From Nevskiaceae bacterium (GTDB taxonomy: Bacteria > Pseudomonadota > Gammaproteobacteria > Nevskiales > Nevskiaceae), in NCBI GenBank assembly GCA_008012115.1, contig SSEB01000003.1, forward strand, positions 1 through 64,000: a stretch of 64,000 nt of DNA. Direction: 5' to 3'. Within the stretch, counting starts at the first letter, position 1. Each line of letters starts with the position of its first letter. The notes below the pieces were generated by a model. The model ran no database searches. It had not been told where the DNA came from and saw only the letters and a list, made by a program, of their open reading frames with translations. A program made the position numbers and the translations under genes. Of the stretch, positions 25,673 to 34,266 are shown one piece after another.

Positions 25673-26131
25673 TCAGTCTTCGCGATCGTGGTCGTGCCCA
25701 TGACCGTGACCATGGCCGTGTCCGCGACCATGATCGTCGTCGTGATCGCGGGGGCCGTGATCGCGATCATCATCCCAGTCGCCGCGGGGCCCGCCGTGGC
25801 GCTCGCGGTAGTAGGGCACGTAGGTCCGGTCGTACCAGTCGTCGCGCACGAAATACACCGGCCGGCCGCAGGCGTCGTATTCCGCGCAATGCTTGCGCCA
25901 GTGCTTGGCGTGGCCGGGCGGCACGTGCAGATAGATCGGCGCGGCGGCGATCACGGCGGGCTGGATCACCACCGGCTGGGTGTAGACGAGTTGCGGCGGC
26001 GGCGCGTCGCCGATATCGATCTGCCCGTAAAACCCGGGCTGGCCGATGCTCACCGAGACGCCCACGTTCTGGGCGAAGGCCGGCACCGTCGCTGCCGCCA
26101 ACAGGGTCGCAGCCACTACGCGCTTCATCAT
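25673..26131 (-). CDS. Exported protein with His/Asp-rich tail
   Basis: 152 residues. The signal peptide MMKRVVAATLLAAATVPAFA then QNVGVSVSIGQPGFYGQIDI leads into a Pro/Val-rich middle. That middle has HVPPGHAKHWRKHCAEYDAC, then GRPVYFVRDDWY, a pattern common in small periplasmic proteins of unknown function. The last 35 residues alternate His, Gly and Asp (GRGHGHGHGHGHDHDRED), which suggests metal binding. Two Cys residues in the middle could form a disulfide. There is no annotated role. The gene stands alone between elements D and E. Confidence 0.7.
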   Translation of the reverse strand: MMKRVVAATLLAAATVPAFAQNVGVSVSIGQPGFYGQIDIGDAPPPQLVYTQPVVIQPAVIAAAPIYLHVPPGHAKHWRKHCAEYDACGRPVYFVRDDWYDRTYVPYYRERHGGPRGDWDDDRDHGPRDHDDDHGRGHGHGHGHGHDHDRED

Positions 26132-26309
26132 AAGACTCTCCTGGTCAAGGCAATGATCAGGTCCAGCGGACCGTCATGCGGCGCAGGTTACGCCCGCCGA
26201 TCTGAACGCGCGGTGAACGCCGCCGGCACTAGGCACGCACCGTGCAACGTCGCTTCGCATCTTTTTTCTCTCCGCCCGCGTAATGGACAGTGGACCCGCA
26301 AAAAACGGC

Positions 26310-26419
26310 CGCCCGCTGCTATGGTTGAAGGCGCGATATCTGTTTATTTTTATCTATAGAAAATATATATGGTTTATAATTTAGAACGATCTCGCCTACG
26401 TACGGCATCACAGCGGGTG
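26310..26419. repeat. 110-bp intergenic element, copy E
   Basis: Left box CGCCCGCT (one mismatch, 26310-26317), spacer 24, core 26342-26387 (starts GTTTA, ends AGAAC), spacer 24, AGCGGGTG 26412-26419. This is the most divergent copy in boxes and core, yet it keeps the exact length. It lies between divergent genes, 20 bp before the next start codon. The rest of 26132-26439 shows no gene. Confidence 0.85.
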
Positions 26420-26439
26420 ACGGCTGCGAGGGCGCCGCG

Positions 26440-27783
26440 ATGAAGATCGCGGTCATCGGCAGCGGTATTTCCGGACTGTCGGCAGCACGCTATCTGTCGC
26501 GCCGCCACGAGGTGACGCTGTTCGAGCAGGACGAACGCATCGGCGGCCACACCAACACCATCTCGGTGCCGACCGCCACCGGCACCGTGCCGGTGGACAC
26601 CGGCTGGATCGTCTACAACGGCGTCAACTACCCCAACCTCACCGGCCTGTTCCGCGAACTGGACATCGCCACGCGCGACACCCAGATGTCGTTCAGCGTG
26701 TCGCTGGGCGACGGCGCCTACGAGTGGAAGGGCAGCGACAACCTGTTCACCGTGTTTGCGCAGCCGGCCAACCTGTTCCGTCCCTCGCACTACCGCCTGT
26801 TGCTCGACATCCTGCGGCTCAACAAGCGCTGCAACGCCCTGCTCAAAAGCGGCGTGCTGCCGTCCGGCTCGCTGGGCGAGTTCCTGCACCTGGAAAAATT
26901 TTCGCCGGAGCTGCGCAGCCGTTACCTGCTGCCGATGGCCGGCATGATCTGGAGCTGCTCGCCGAAGAAGGCCATGGAGTATCCGGCGGCGGATTTCATG
27001 CGCTTCTTCGACTCCCACGGCCTGTTCACCACCATGAACCAGCCGCAGTGGCAGACGGTGATCGGCGGCAGCCACACCTACGTCCGCAAAATCCTCTCGC
27101 AATATGGCGGCGGCCTGCGCCTCAACGCCGGCGTCACCGGGCTGCGGCGTCGCGCCGGCGGCGTGTCGGTGCACACCGCGCAGGGCGAGGAACGGTTCGA
27201 GCAGGTGGTCTGCGCCACCCACAGCGACCAGGCCCTGGCACTGCTGCAGGACGCCGCGATGGACGAGCGCCTCATCCTGGGCGGCATCCCCTACAACCGC
27301 AGCCGCGTGGTGTTGCACACCGACACCTCGTTCCTGCCGCGCCGCAAGGCGGCCTGGGCCAGCTGGAACTACCTGCACCCGCGCGACGAGATTCACGACC
27401 AGCGCATCTCCGGCAGCTACTGGATGAACCTGCTGCAGGGCATTCCCGGGCCGACGCAGTACGTGGTCACGCTCAATCCGCAGCGCGAGATTCCGCGCGA
27501 CCGCATTCTCTACGACACCGTCTACGACCACCCGCACTACGGCGCCGGCTCGGTGACCACGCACGCGCGACTGGCCGAGATCCAGGGCCGCGGCGGCCTG
27601 TGGTGGGCGGGCGCCTGGTGCGGCTACGGCTTCCACGAGGACGGCCTCAAGGCCGGTCTGCGCGCAGTGCGCGGCATCGACCCCGACTGCCTGCCGGCCT
27701 GGGTCACGTCGCTCGACACGCCGGCCGAGACGACGCCGGCATCGCGCCCGACGCCGCTCGCAGCGGTCGGAGAGGCCGCCTGA
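26440..27783 (+). CDS. FAD-dependent oxidoreductase (amine-oxidase-like)
   Basis: 447 residues. The N-terminal MKIAVIGSGISGLSAARYLS is the FAD-binding GxGxxG fold, followed by VTLFEQDERIGGHTNTI. Later blocks include VDTGWIVYNGVNYPNLTGLF, PMAGMIWSCSPKKAMEYPAA and the C-terminal GLWWAGAWCGYGFHEDGLKA. This is the oxidoreductase that accompanies DUF1365 and cfa genes in many proteobacteria. It is predicted to act in membrane fatty-acid modification, but its reaction is not established. It is first gene of the cfa operon; the next start lies 1 bp after its stop. Confidence 0.88.
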   Translation: MKIAVIGSGISGLSAARYLSRRHEVTLFEQDERIGGHTNTISVPTATGTVPVDTGWIVYNGVNYPNLTGLFRELDIATRDTQMSFSVSLGDGAYEWKGSDNLFTVFAQPANLFRPSHYRLLLDILRLNKRCNALLKSGVLPSGSLGEFLHLEKFSPELRSRYLLPMAGMIWSCSPKKAMEYPAADFMRFFDSHGLFTTMNQPQWQTVIGGSHTYVRKILSQYGGGLRLNAGVTGLRRRAGGVSVHTAQGEERFEQVVCATHSDQALALLQDAAMDERLILGGIPYNRSRVVLHTDTSFLPRRKAAWASWNYLHPRDEIHDQRISGSYWMNLLQGIPGPTQYVVTLNPQREIPRDRILYDTVYDHPHYGAGSVTTHARLAEIQGRGGLWWAGAWCGYGFHEDGLKAGLRAVRGIDPDCLPAWVTSLDTPAETTPASRPTPLAAVGEAA

Positions 27784-27784
27784 G

Positions 27785-28558
27785 ATGGCAGCCGATCCGC
27801 AGGCCGGTGCGCTGTACGACGCGCGCGTGATGCACCGGCGCCGCATCGCGCCGTTCTACCGCTTCGTCTACCGCGTGTTCTACCTGCTGCTCGACATCGA
27901 CCGCATCGACGAGGCCGCGCGCGGGCTGCGGCTGTTCTCGCACAACCGCTTCAACCTGCTGTCCTTCCACGACCGCGATCACGGCGCGCGCCAGCCGGGC
28001 GCCCTGCGCACCTGGGCGGAGCACGTGCTGCGCGACGCCGGCATCGATCTCGCCGGCGGCCGCATCCGCCTGCTGTGCCTGCCGCGCCTGCTGGGCTTTG
28101 CCTTCAACCCGATCAGCCTGTGGTACTGCGAGCACGCCGACGGCTCGCTGCGCGCCGTGATCGCCGAGGTGCGCAACACCTTCGGCGAGCGCCACGCCTA
28201 CCTGCTCGCATCCGCGGGCCAGCCGCTTGCGTATCACGCCGTACACGCGGCCGAGAAGTGCTTTCACGTTTCGCCCTTCTTCGACCTGGTGGGTCGCTAT
28301 CACTTCACGCTCGCCGAACCCGGTGAGCGCCTGCGGGTGGCGATCCACGAGACGCGCGAAGGCGTGCCGATTCTCGACGCCACGCTGGCCGGCGAGCGCC
28401 GCCGCCTGAGCGACGGCCACGTGCTGGGGCTGGTGCTGATGATGCCGCTGATGACGCTCAAGGTCGTCGCCGGCATTCATTGGGAAGCCCTGAAGATCTG
28501 GCTGCGCGGCGCGCGTTTTCACCGCAAGCCGGAACCGCCCAAACTCGAAGTCACCTGA
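27785..28558 (+). CDS. DUF1365 family protein
   Basis: 257 residues. The start region YDARVMHRRRIAPFYRFVYR and VFYLLLDIDRID are the DUF1365 hallmark, followed by RIRLLCLPRLLGFAFNPISL, then WYCEHADGSLRAVIAEVRNT and FHVSPFFDLVGRY. The function is unknown, but the family is almost always next to cfa and the FAD oxidoreductase, suggesting a role in making or handling modified fatty acids. It is tightly spaced on both sides (1 bp and 7 bp). Confidence 0.92.
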   Translation: MAADPQAGALYDARVMHRRRIAPFYRFVYRVFYLLLDIDRIDEAARGLRLFSHNRFNLLSFHDRDHGARQPGALRTWAEHVLRDAGIDLAGGRIRLLCLPRLLGFAFNPISLWYCEHADGSLRAVIAEVRNTFGERHAYLLASAGQPLAYHAVHAAEKCFHVSPFFDLVGRYHFTLAEPGERLRVAIHETREGVPILDATLAGERRRLSDGHVLGLVLMMPLMTLKVVAGIHWEALKIWLRGARFHRKPEPPKLEVT

Positions 28559-28565
28559 CGACCTC

Positions 28566-29843
28566 ATGGACAAAGAACAACCCCAAGCCCTTGCCGAAAC
28601 CCGCCCGATGATGCCGGCCGACGGCTTCTCGCCGGAACTGCCCGCCCTGCTCGCCAAGCGCAGCGGCGGCATCAGCCTGGGCGTGCGCCTGCTGCTGTTC
28701 ATGCTCAAGGGCCTGCGCATCGGCGCGCTCGAGGTGCACCTGCCCAACGGCGAGGTGCGGCATTTCCGCGGCCAGGAGCGGCTGGAGCTGCACGGCGTGC
28801 TGCACATCCGCAGCGGCGCGCTGATCCGCCAGGTGCTGCGCAATGGCGAAGTCGGCTTCGGCGAGGCCTACATGGACGGTCACTGGGACAGCCCGGACCT
28901 CACCGCCCTGCTGACCGTGCTCTATCTCAACGAGCCGTATTTCACCGGCCCCTACGAGAAGAATCCCGTCTCGCGTTTCCTGGGCTGGCTCAAGCACAAG
29001 TCGCGCGCCAACACCAAGAAGCAGGCGCTGAAGAACATCCAGTATCACTACGATCTCGGCAACAGCTTCTACCGCCTGTGGCTCGACGACACCATGGCCT
29101 ATTCCAGCGCCGTGTTCCGCAGCCCCAACGAGACGCTGATGCAGGCGCAGCTCAACAAGTTCGCCAACATGTTCGAGCGCCTCGACCTCAAGCCGGAGCA
29201 CACCCTGCTCGAGATCGGCTCCGGCTGGGGCGGCTTCGCCATCTATGCCGCGCAGCGCAGCGGCTGCCGCGTGCACAGCATCACCCTGTCGAAGGAGCAG
29301 CTGGAGGAGGCGCAGCGTCGCGCGCAGGCCGCCGGCGTCGGCGACCGCGTGAGCTTTGAACTGCGCGACTACCGCGACGTGCAGGACCAGTACGACCGCG
29401 TCGTCTCGATCGAGATGTACGAGGCGGTGGGCGAGGAATACTGGCCGACCTATTTCCGCGCCATCCAGCGCGCGCTCAAGCCCGGTGGCCGCGCCGCCAT
29501 CCAGGGCATCACCATCCACCCGGAGATCTTCGACGCCTACCGTCGCAAGATGGACTTCATCCAGAAGTACATCTTCCCGGGCGGCATGCTGGCCACGCCG
29601 GGCGTGTTCATCGACGCCGCCAACTGCGCCGGCCTGACGGCGCAGCAGCCGGAGTTCTTCGCGCGTGACTACGCCGACACGCTGGCGGTCTGGCATCGCA
29701 ACGTGCTGGCCGTGCGCGACACCATCCTGCAGCAGTTCGACGCGCGCTTCCTGCGCATGTGGCGTTACTATCTGTCGTATTGCGAGTGCGGCTTCCGCGT
29801 CGAGCGCGTCAACCTGATGCAGGTGACGCTGACCAAGCCCTGA
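28566..29843 (+). CDS. cfa: Cyclopropane-fatty-acyl-phospholipid synthase
   Basis: 425 residues. It adds a methylene bridge from SAM to double bonds of membrane phospholipid acyl chains. The N-terminal domain has GEVGFGEAYMDGHWDSPDLT. The catalytic domain has NIQYHYDLGNSFYRLWLDDT, then the SAM motif LLEIGSGWGGFAIYAAQRSG, VVSIEMYEAVGEEYWPTYF and the C-terminal YYLSYCECGFRVERVNLMQV. Length fits the family. Third gene of the operon. Confidence 0.95.
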   Translation: MDKEQPQALAETRPMMPADGFSPELPALLAKRSGGISLGVRLLLFMLKGLRIGALEVHLPNGEVRHFRGQERLELHGVLHIRSGALIRQVLRNGEVGFGEAYMDGHWDSPDLTALLTVLYLNEPYFTGPYEKNPVSRFLGWLKHKSRANTKKQALKNIQYHYDLGNSFYRLWLDDTMAYSSAVFRSPNETLMQAQLNKFANMFERLDLKPEHTLLEIGSGWGGFAIYAAQRSGCRVHSITLSKEQLEEAQRRAQAAGVGDRVSFELRDYRDVQDQYDRVVSIEMYEAVGEEYWPTYFRAIQRALKPGGRAAIQGITIHPEIFDAYRRKMDFIQKYIFPGGMLATPGVFIDAANCAGLTAQQPEFFARDYADTLAVWHRNVLAVRDTILQQFDARFLRMWRYYLSYCECGFRVERVNLMQVTLTKP

Positions 29844-29866
29844 TTCGCGCCGTTCCGGGAGTTGTC

Positions 29867-30217
29867 ATGAAGCTGCGCGTCGGCCTGCTGGCCGTGTTCG
29901 CCCTCGTCTGCCTGATCGGCGTGTCGATCTGGGCCACGGGGCATGTGTCGATCTCGCCGGTGATCGATGACCTGTTGACGCACCCGGACCGCGGCAACAA
30001 TCCCTGGTTCGTCGCCACGCTGTTCGACGCCTACTTCGGCTTCCTCTGGTTCTGGGCCTGGGTGGCCTACCGCGAGCCGACGTGGCTGCGCCGCATCGTC
30101 TGGCTGCTGCTGATCCTGACACTCGGCAACATGGCGATGGCCGGTTATGTGCTGATCGAGCTGGCGCGCTTGCCGTCCGACGCGAGCCCGGAATCGCTGC
30201 TGCTGCGCCGTGGCTGA
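29867..30217 (+). CDS. Small membrane protein, DUF1475-like
   Basis: 116 residues from ATG 29867 (MKLRVGLLAVFALVCLIGVS). Three hydrophobic segments. NNPWFVATLFDAYFGFLWFW and LTLGNMAMAGYVLIELARL resemble the DUF1475 family as I remember it. Function unknown. It follows cfa by 23 bp and overlaps the next gene by 8 bp, so it belongs to the cfa operon. Confidence 0.7.
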   Translation: MKLRVGLLAVFALVCLIGVSIWATGHVSISPVIDDLLTHPDRGNNPWFVATLFDAYFGFLWFWAWVAYREPTWLRRIVWLLLILTLGNMAMAGYVLIELARLPSDASPESLLLRRG

Positions 30218-30692
30218 GGGCTTCTGGCAACGGCGCGTGGTCGCGCCCATCGTCGCGCAGCTGCGCCAGGGCATCACGCCGGAGAAGATCGCGCTGACGC
30301 TGGCGCTCGGCGGCGTGCTCGGCCTGTTCCCCATCATCGGCGCCACCACCCTGCTGTGCGCGCTGGCGGCGTGGTGGCTGCGCCTCAACCAGCCGGTGAT
30401 CCAGCTGGTCAACTACCTGCTATATCCCCTGCACCTGCTCCTGCTGCTGCCGTTCTACCGCGCCGGCGAAACGCTGTTCCGCCAGCCGCATGTGCCGATC
30501 TTCTCCGTTGCCGATCTGGCGCACCGTTTCCAGGCGGGGCCGCTGCAGTTCCTGGTCGACTACGGCATGGTGGGGCTGTACGGCGTCGTGGTCTGGGCCC
30601 TGCTCGCGCCGCCGACGGCGGCACTACTGTACCTGGTGCTGCGGCCGTCGTTGAAAGCGCTGTCGGCGCGAATGCCGGTGCGTGGCGACTGA
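30210..30692 (+). CDS. DUF2062 family membrane protein
   Basis: 160 residues with GTG start inside the end of the previous gene. ITPEKIALTLALGGVLGLFP, then IIGATTLLCALAAWWLRLNQ and VIQLVNYLLYPLHLLLLLPF, match the DUF2062 pattern (an amphipathic start followed by membrane helices). Three to four transmembrane segments. Function unknown; often co-located with lipid or envelope genes. It ends 18 bp before element F. Confidence 0.88.
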   Translation: MAEGFWQRRVVAPIVAQLRQGITPEKIALTLALGGVLGLFPIIGATTLLCALAAWWLRLNQPVIQLVNYLLYPLHLLLLLPFYRAGETLFRQPHVPIFSVADLAHRFQAGPLQFLVDYGMVGLYGVVVWALLAPPTAALLYLVLRPSLKALSARMPVRGD

Positions 30693-30710
30693 ACCGCCGC
30701 CGCAAAGCGC

Positions 30711-30820
30711 CACCCGCTCGGCTGGTTTTCCCCAGGCAGAATGTTATTATTTATTTATCAAATTTATTTTCTATAAATAAAATATAACACTCTTGCGCCC
30801 GTGCTGACGGACAGCGGGTG
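30711..30820. repeat. 110-bp intergenic element, copy F
   Basis: CACCCGCT 30711-30718, spacer 24 (with GGTTTTCCCCAGGCAGAAT), core 30743-30788 (GTTAT...ATAAC), spacer 24, AGCGGGTG 30813-30820. It fills the gap between two convergent genes almost exactly: 18 bp to the stop on the left and 17 bp on the right. Confidence 0.92.
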
Positions 30821-30837
30821 GCGCTGGGCGGGCCGTC

Positions 30838-32754
30838 TCAGCGGCCCAGAATCTCCGGCACCATCCGCCGCAAGGCCGCACCGCTGCGTGGCGGCGGCAG
30901 GGTCAGCAGTTCCTCGCGCAGCGCGACGTGGAAGGCGCAGACCGGCAGCGGTTCCAGCGCGCGGAATTCCTCGGGATGACTCAGGCCGGCGGCGAAGACC
31001 GGCGGAAAGCGGCCGAGCACCGCCGCCAGCACTTGCTGACGGTCGGCCGCCGATTGCGCATCGCGCGGCGCACGGCGCTCGCCGGCCAGGGCATCGGCCA
31101 GCACCGCGTTCAAAGCCTCGTCGTAGGTCTTCTGCGTCTCCTCCGTCAGGGCCGCGGAAGGGTCGGCGGCCTGGCTGAACTGCGGATAGATCAGGGCACG
31201 GCAGACCTCGGGATCGCTGCTGCGCAGGACGCGCAGGCGGTCGAGGTCGGCCTTGAGATAGCCCAGCGCGGCGGCATCGCTGGTCACCGGCAGGTAGCGC
31301 AGCGCGGCGTCGTGCAGCTCGCGACGCAGGGCGTGGCGATAAAGGGGCGAGTCGGGATCGCCGCTGCCGTCGGCAGTGAGCACCGCACGCAACCGCGTCT
31401 GGCTGGCGTCGAAGGCGGCGGCGTCCAGCGTCCTGAACGCCTGGAAGGACGGCAGTGCGGCGGCATCGTCGAGCAGGGCCAGCACCGCCGCCGCCGGATA
31501 CGCCGTTGCATCGACGACCTGCTCGCCGATCAGCACGCCATGGATCACACCGGCCTCGAACAGCGCCCGCGGCGGCGGCGTCCAGGGCTCGGCGTGGTCG
31601 CGATGGAAGGCGGCGTCGATGAAATCCGCGCGCACGCCGCGCCCGGTCATGAACGCCGCGCTGGCCGCGGTGACGCCTTCGAGTCCGCCGCGTGCTGCCG
31701 AGGGCTGGTGAAATCCCAGCCGGCCACCATGCGCGAGCAGGCGTCTGGCGCCGCCGGTAAAGGCGGTGCTGCAAGGGCTGTCGCAAACACCGCGCACCAG
31801 CGTGGTGACGCCGCCCTCCGCCAGAGCACGACCCAGCGCGACGCCGGCGCTGGCGCGCCCGTCGCGGCTGTCGAGTTCGACCGTCTGCACGTCCGGATGC
31901 TGCCGCAGGGCATCGCGCACTTCGCCGGCGATCCCCAGGCCCAGCCAGCCCGACACGCGCAGCGCCTTGCCGTCCGTCGTCAGCTCGACGCGGTGCGGCG
32001 CGCGGTCGCCCTGGAAGAACAGCGCCACCAGCGGCGGCAGCGCCGGCAGGGTCATGCACAGCATCACGGTGTAAGTCGCGGCGGTGAGCAGCACCACGGC
32101 CAGGGTGAGGTTGGGCCACAAGTGCCGTCCGCTCTCGCGTCGGGCCCGCAAGGCGGCGCGCCACACGCCGGTCATCTGCCAGATGGTGAGCAGCAGCATG
32201 GCGAGACCGGCGAGGATCACGCCGGCGAAAGGCCCGCGCGGATCGTCGCTGACCAGACTGCGATCCAGCAGGCTGCCCGCGACCCAGGCGGCCAGTTGCC
32301 CGGCGGCGAGGCCGAGCAGGGTCCAGTTCAACCAGTAGCTGACGGGCAGCGAATACTCGCCGCGCCAGTGACGGCCGAGATAGCCGCGCCCCAGGAAGGG
32401 CCGGGTTGTTGCCGGCGGTTGCGGCGGCGGCGGGGAGAACTCTTGGGGCGACGCCGGCGCTGCGGGCGCTGGCGAAACGGGCGGACGCGGCGTGGGCGCT
32501 GGAGCCGGCGGCGGTGTCGGCGATGCAGGCGGCGTCGGCGCGGTGATTGCCGTGGTCGACGGCGTCTCGGGCTCGTCCGGTGGCGGCAGGTTGAACTCCC
32601 GGATGTAGCCGATCGGAAACCACTCGTTCATGTCGGGGCGGCGCGCCAGCGTCGCGGACTTGACCACGCCCTTGTCGATCAGCGCCAGCACGCTGGCCTT
32701 GCTCATCGGCCCGCGGCGCACACCATCGATGACCAGATACCATTCCATTGCCAT
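30838..32754 (-). CDS. GYF_2-domain membrane protein with ClpP-like region
   Basis: 638 residues. Residues about 4-50 (MEWYLVIDGVRRGPMSKASV) form a GYF_2/DUF4339 domain, usually cytoplasmic. A Pro-rich linker follows (about 57-115). Four hydrophobic segments lie between about 140 and 245. After these, GWLGLGIAGEVRDALRQHP, then GGVTTLVRGVCDSPCSTAFT and GGRLGFHQP resemble the ClpP/crotonase-type fold of periplasmic 'COG3904' proteins; the Ser-containing CSTAF may hold the nucleophile and the FHQP His the base. The combination suggests a membrane-bound processing enzyme. Target unknown. Confidence 0.7.
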   Translation of the reverse strand: MAMEWYLVIDGVRRGPMSKASVLALIDKGVVKSATLARRPDMNEWFPIGYIREFNLPPPDEPETPSTTAITAPTPPASPTPPPAPAPTPRPPVSPAPAAPASPQEFSPPPPQPPATTRPFLGRGYLGRHWRGEYSLPVSYWLNWTLLGLAAGQLAAWVAGSLLDRSLVSDDPRGPFAGVILAGLAMLLLTIWQMTGVWRAALRARRESGRHLWPNLTLAVVLLTAATYTVMLCMTLPALPPLVALFFQGDRAPHRVELTTDGKALRVSGWLGLGIAGEVRDALRQHPDVQTVELDSRDGRASAGVALGRALAEGGVTTLVRGVCDSPCSTAFTGGARRLLAHGGRLGFHQPSAARGGLEGVTAASAAFMTGRGVRADFIDAAFHRDHAEPWTPPPRALFEAGVIHGVLIGEQVVDATAYPAAAVLALLDDAAALPSFQAFRTLDAAAFDASQTRLRAVLTADGSGDPDSPLYRHALRRELHDAALRYLPVTSDAAALGYLKADLDRLRVLRSSDPEVCRALIYPQFSQAADPSAALTEETQKTYDEALNAVLADALAGERRAPRDAQSAADRQQVLAAVLGRFPPVFAAGLSHPEEFRALEPLPVCAFHVALREELLTLPPPRSGAALRRMVPEILGR

Positions 32755-32974
32755 GTCCCCGGGTTTGCGTCCCGTCGTTCGCCGCGCGTGGCGTCACCTC
32801 TCGCGATGTTAAGACATGCCGACGTCGGTTCAAGGCCGCGTGCGGAACGCAAGGGCGCTAGAGAAAACATGCACAGCCGTGTGCGAGGGCTACATTTACT
32901 AGCGCGGACTGCCGTTAATTCGCATAGCCTGCCGGCCAATTCACCGGCTCCCACTTGCCTGCCCGTCGATCTCC

Positions 32975-33715
32975 GTGACTCCCCTCACCCGCGCCATCGA
33001 AGTATTGAAAGAGTTTCCCCTGCGTTTCCAGGTCGGGAAGGAAACGGTCATGCTCGCCGCTTATCCGCGGCTGATGCTGGCATTGGAGCTGCAGCCGCGC
33101 GAGGACCAGCCCTATGGCGTGCGCTACGAGTACGACGTGCATTGCGAACTGCAGTTGCGCCGCTCGCCGACCACGCCGCCCTTCACCGCCCTGGTCGGCA
33201 TCTCCACCTCGCGGCAGTGGCCCGCCGGCGAGGCGGTGATCACCGCCGGCCACAGCGAAGCCGCCGGCATCGATCTCTACGAGCTCGACAATGTGATTTG
33301 CAGCCGCGTGACCCACGACGATGTGTGGAAGCGCCATGGCGAGGCGATCAAGGGCCTGGTGCAGCGCTGGGTGACGGAATACAGCCTGCGCAGCATCGCC
33401 GGCATGACCGATTTCGAAGTGGCCAACACCCTGCGCACGCGCTCGCCGGATTTCTACAACGAGATTCTCAACTACGTCGCCGCCATCGACGTCACCAGCC
33501 CGGAGATCGTGCGCACCTACGTCCGCACGGCGCTGGTGAACCCGGAAGTGGTGCGCGAGACCATGCGCAAGAATCCGACGCTGAAGAAAACCCACTCGCA
33601 CGATCCGCAGGATCTGATGAACCAGACCGTGGAGCTGCAGCCGAACCGCAAGATCAAAAACGTGCGGCAGCAGATCGAGCTGGACGGCGGCAACGACGGA
33701 CGCATCCGCGCCTAG
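32975..33715 (+). CDS. Conserved protein of unknown function
   Basis: 246 residues from GTG 32975 (VTPLTRAIEVLKEFPLRFQV); ATG 33049 is an alternative. No signal peptide or membrane segment. The middle has GVRYEYDVHCELQLRRSP and YELDNVICSRVTHDDVWKRH. The second half is helical (VTEYSLRSIAGMTDFEVANT). I do not recognise the family. It reads as an intact, well-composed gene, transcribed divergently from the GYF_2 gene with a 220-bp intergenic region. Confidence 0.6.
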   Translation: MTPLTRAIEVLKEFPLRFQVGKETVMLAAYPRLMLALELQPREDQPYGVRYEYDVHCELQLRRSPTTPPFTALVGISTSRQWPAGEAVITAGHSEAAGIDLYELDNVICSRVTHDDVWKRHGEAIKGLVQRWVTEYSLRSIAGMTDFEVANTLRTRSPDFYNEILNYVAAIDVTSPEIVRTYVRTALVNPEVVRETMRKNPTLKKTHSHDPQDLMNQTVELQPNRKIKNVRQQIELDGGNDGRIRA

Positions 33716-33764
33716 GCATTTTCACGCGGCGCGCCGGCAAGCCCGCGTCGCAACCGCTCCATCT

Positions 33765-34229
33765 TCAGGCCCGCCAATCGTCGCCCGGTTGCGCACGGGC
33801 GTACCAGGCCAGCATCTCCGGCGTGCCCTCGGCCGGCGACCACCAGCTGTAGTCCGCCGGCGCCACCGGCGTATACGGACCACGCTTGACCTCGAAGATC
33901 ACGCCGCCGGGGTCCAGCGACAGCACCGCATGCCAGAGCCCGGCCGGCGTCTCCACCGTCGCGCAATCCTCGCCGAGCACCGCGCGCGCCATCACCCGGC
34001 CGCCCTGGTCGAAATGCAGCACCACGAAGCGGCCGCGCAGAGGATAGAGCAGCTCCCAGGTCTGCGGATGCCGGTGCGGCCGCACGTAGGTGTCGGGCTC
34101 CATGGCGATGGCCAGGCGCTGCACCGGGTCGTCCAGCATCTCGTGGAGATTGCGGTTGGCGCGCCGGCGTGGCGACTGCGCGGCCTGCTGGCTGAGCGCG
34201 TCGAGCGCCTGACGGGAAATCTGCTTCAA
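33765..34229 (-). CDS. WbuC-family cupin protein
   Basis: 154 residues. The order RRRANRNLHEMLDDPVQRLA, ..MEPDTYVRPHRHPQTWELLY, ..GRFVVLHFD and VETPAGLWHAVLSLDPG is that of WbuC-type cupin metalloproteins. Metal ligands are expected at the HRH, the Glu of WELLY and the later His in LWHAV. In some bacteria WbuC is encoded with O-antigen genes; no such genes are here, so the role is open. It is transcribed in the same direction as, and downstream of, the DUF5131 gene. Confidence 0.85.
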   Translation of the reverse strand: MKQISRQALDALSQQAAQSPRRRANRNLHEMLDDPVQRLAIAMEPDTYVRPHRHPQTWELLYPLRGRFVVLHFDQGGRVMARAVLGEDCATVETPAGLWHAVLSLDPGGVIFEVKRGPYTPVAPADYSWWSPAEGTPEMLAWYARAQPGDDWRA

Positions 34230-34266
34230 GGCGATACTCCAGGAGTGGCCCGGTCCGGGCCGGGGC

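Noticed and set aside
25510-26133. Arg-rich + strand ORFs opposite the His-rich gene
   Set aside because: They are the complement of His/Asp/Gly codon repeats and carry no credible start or family features.
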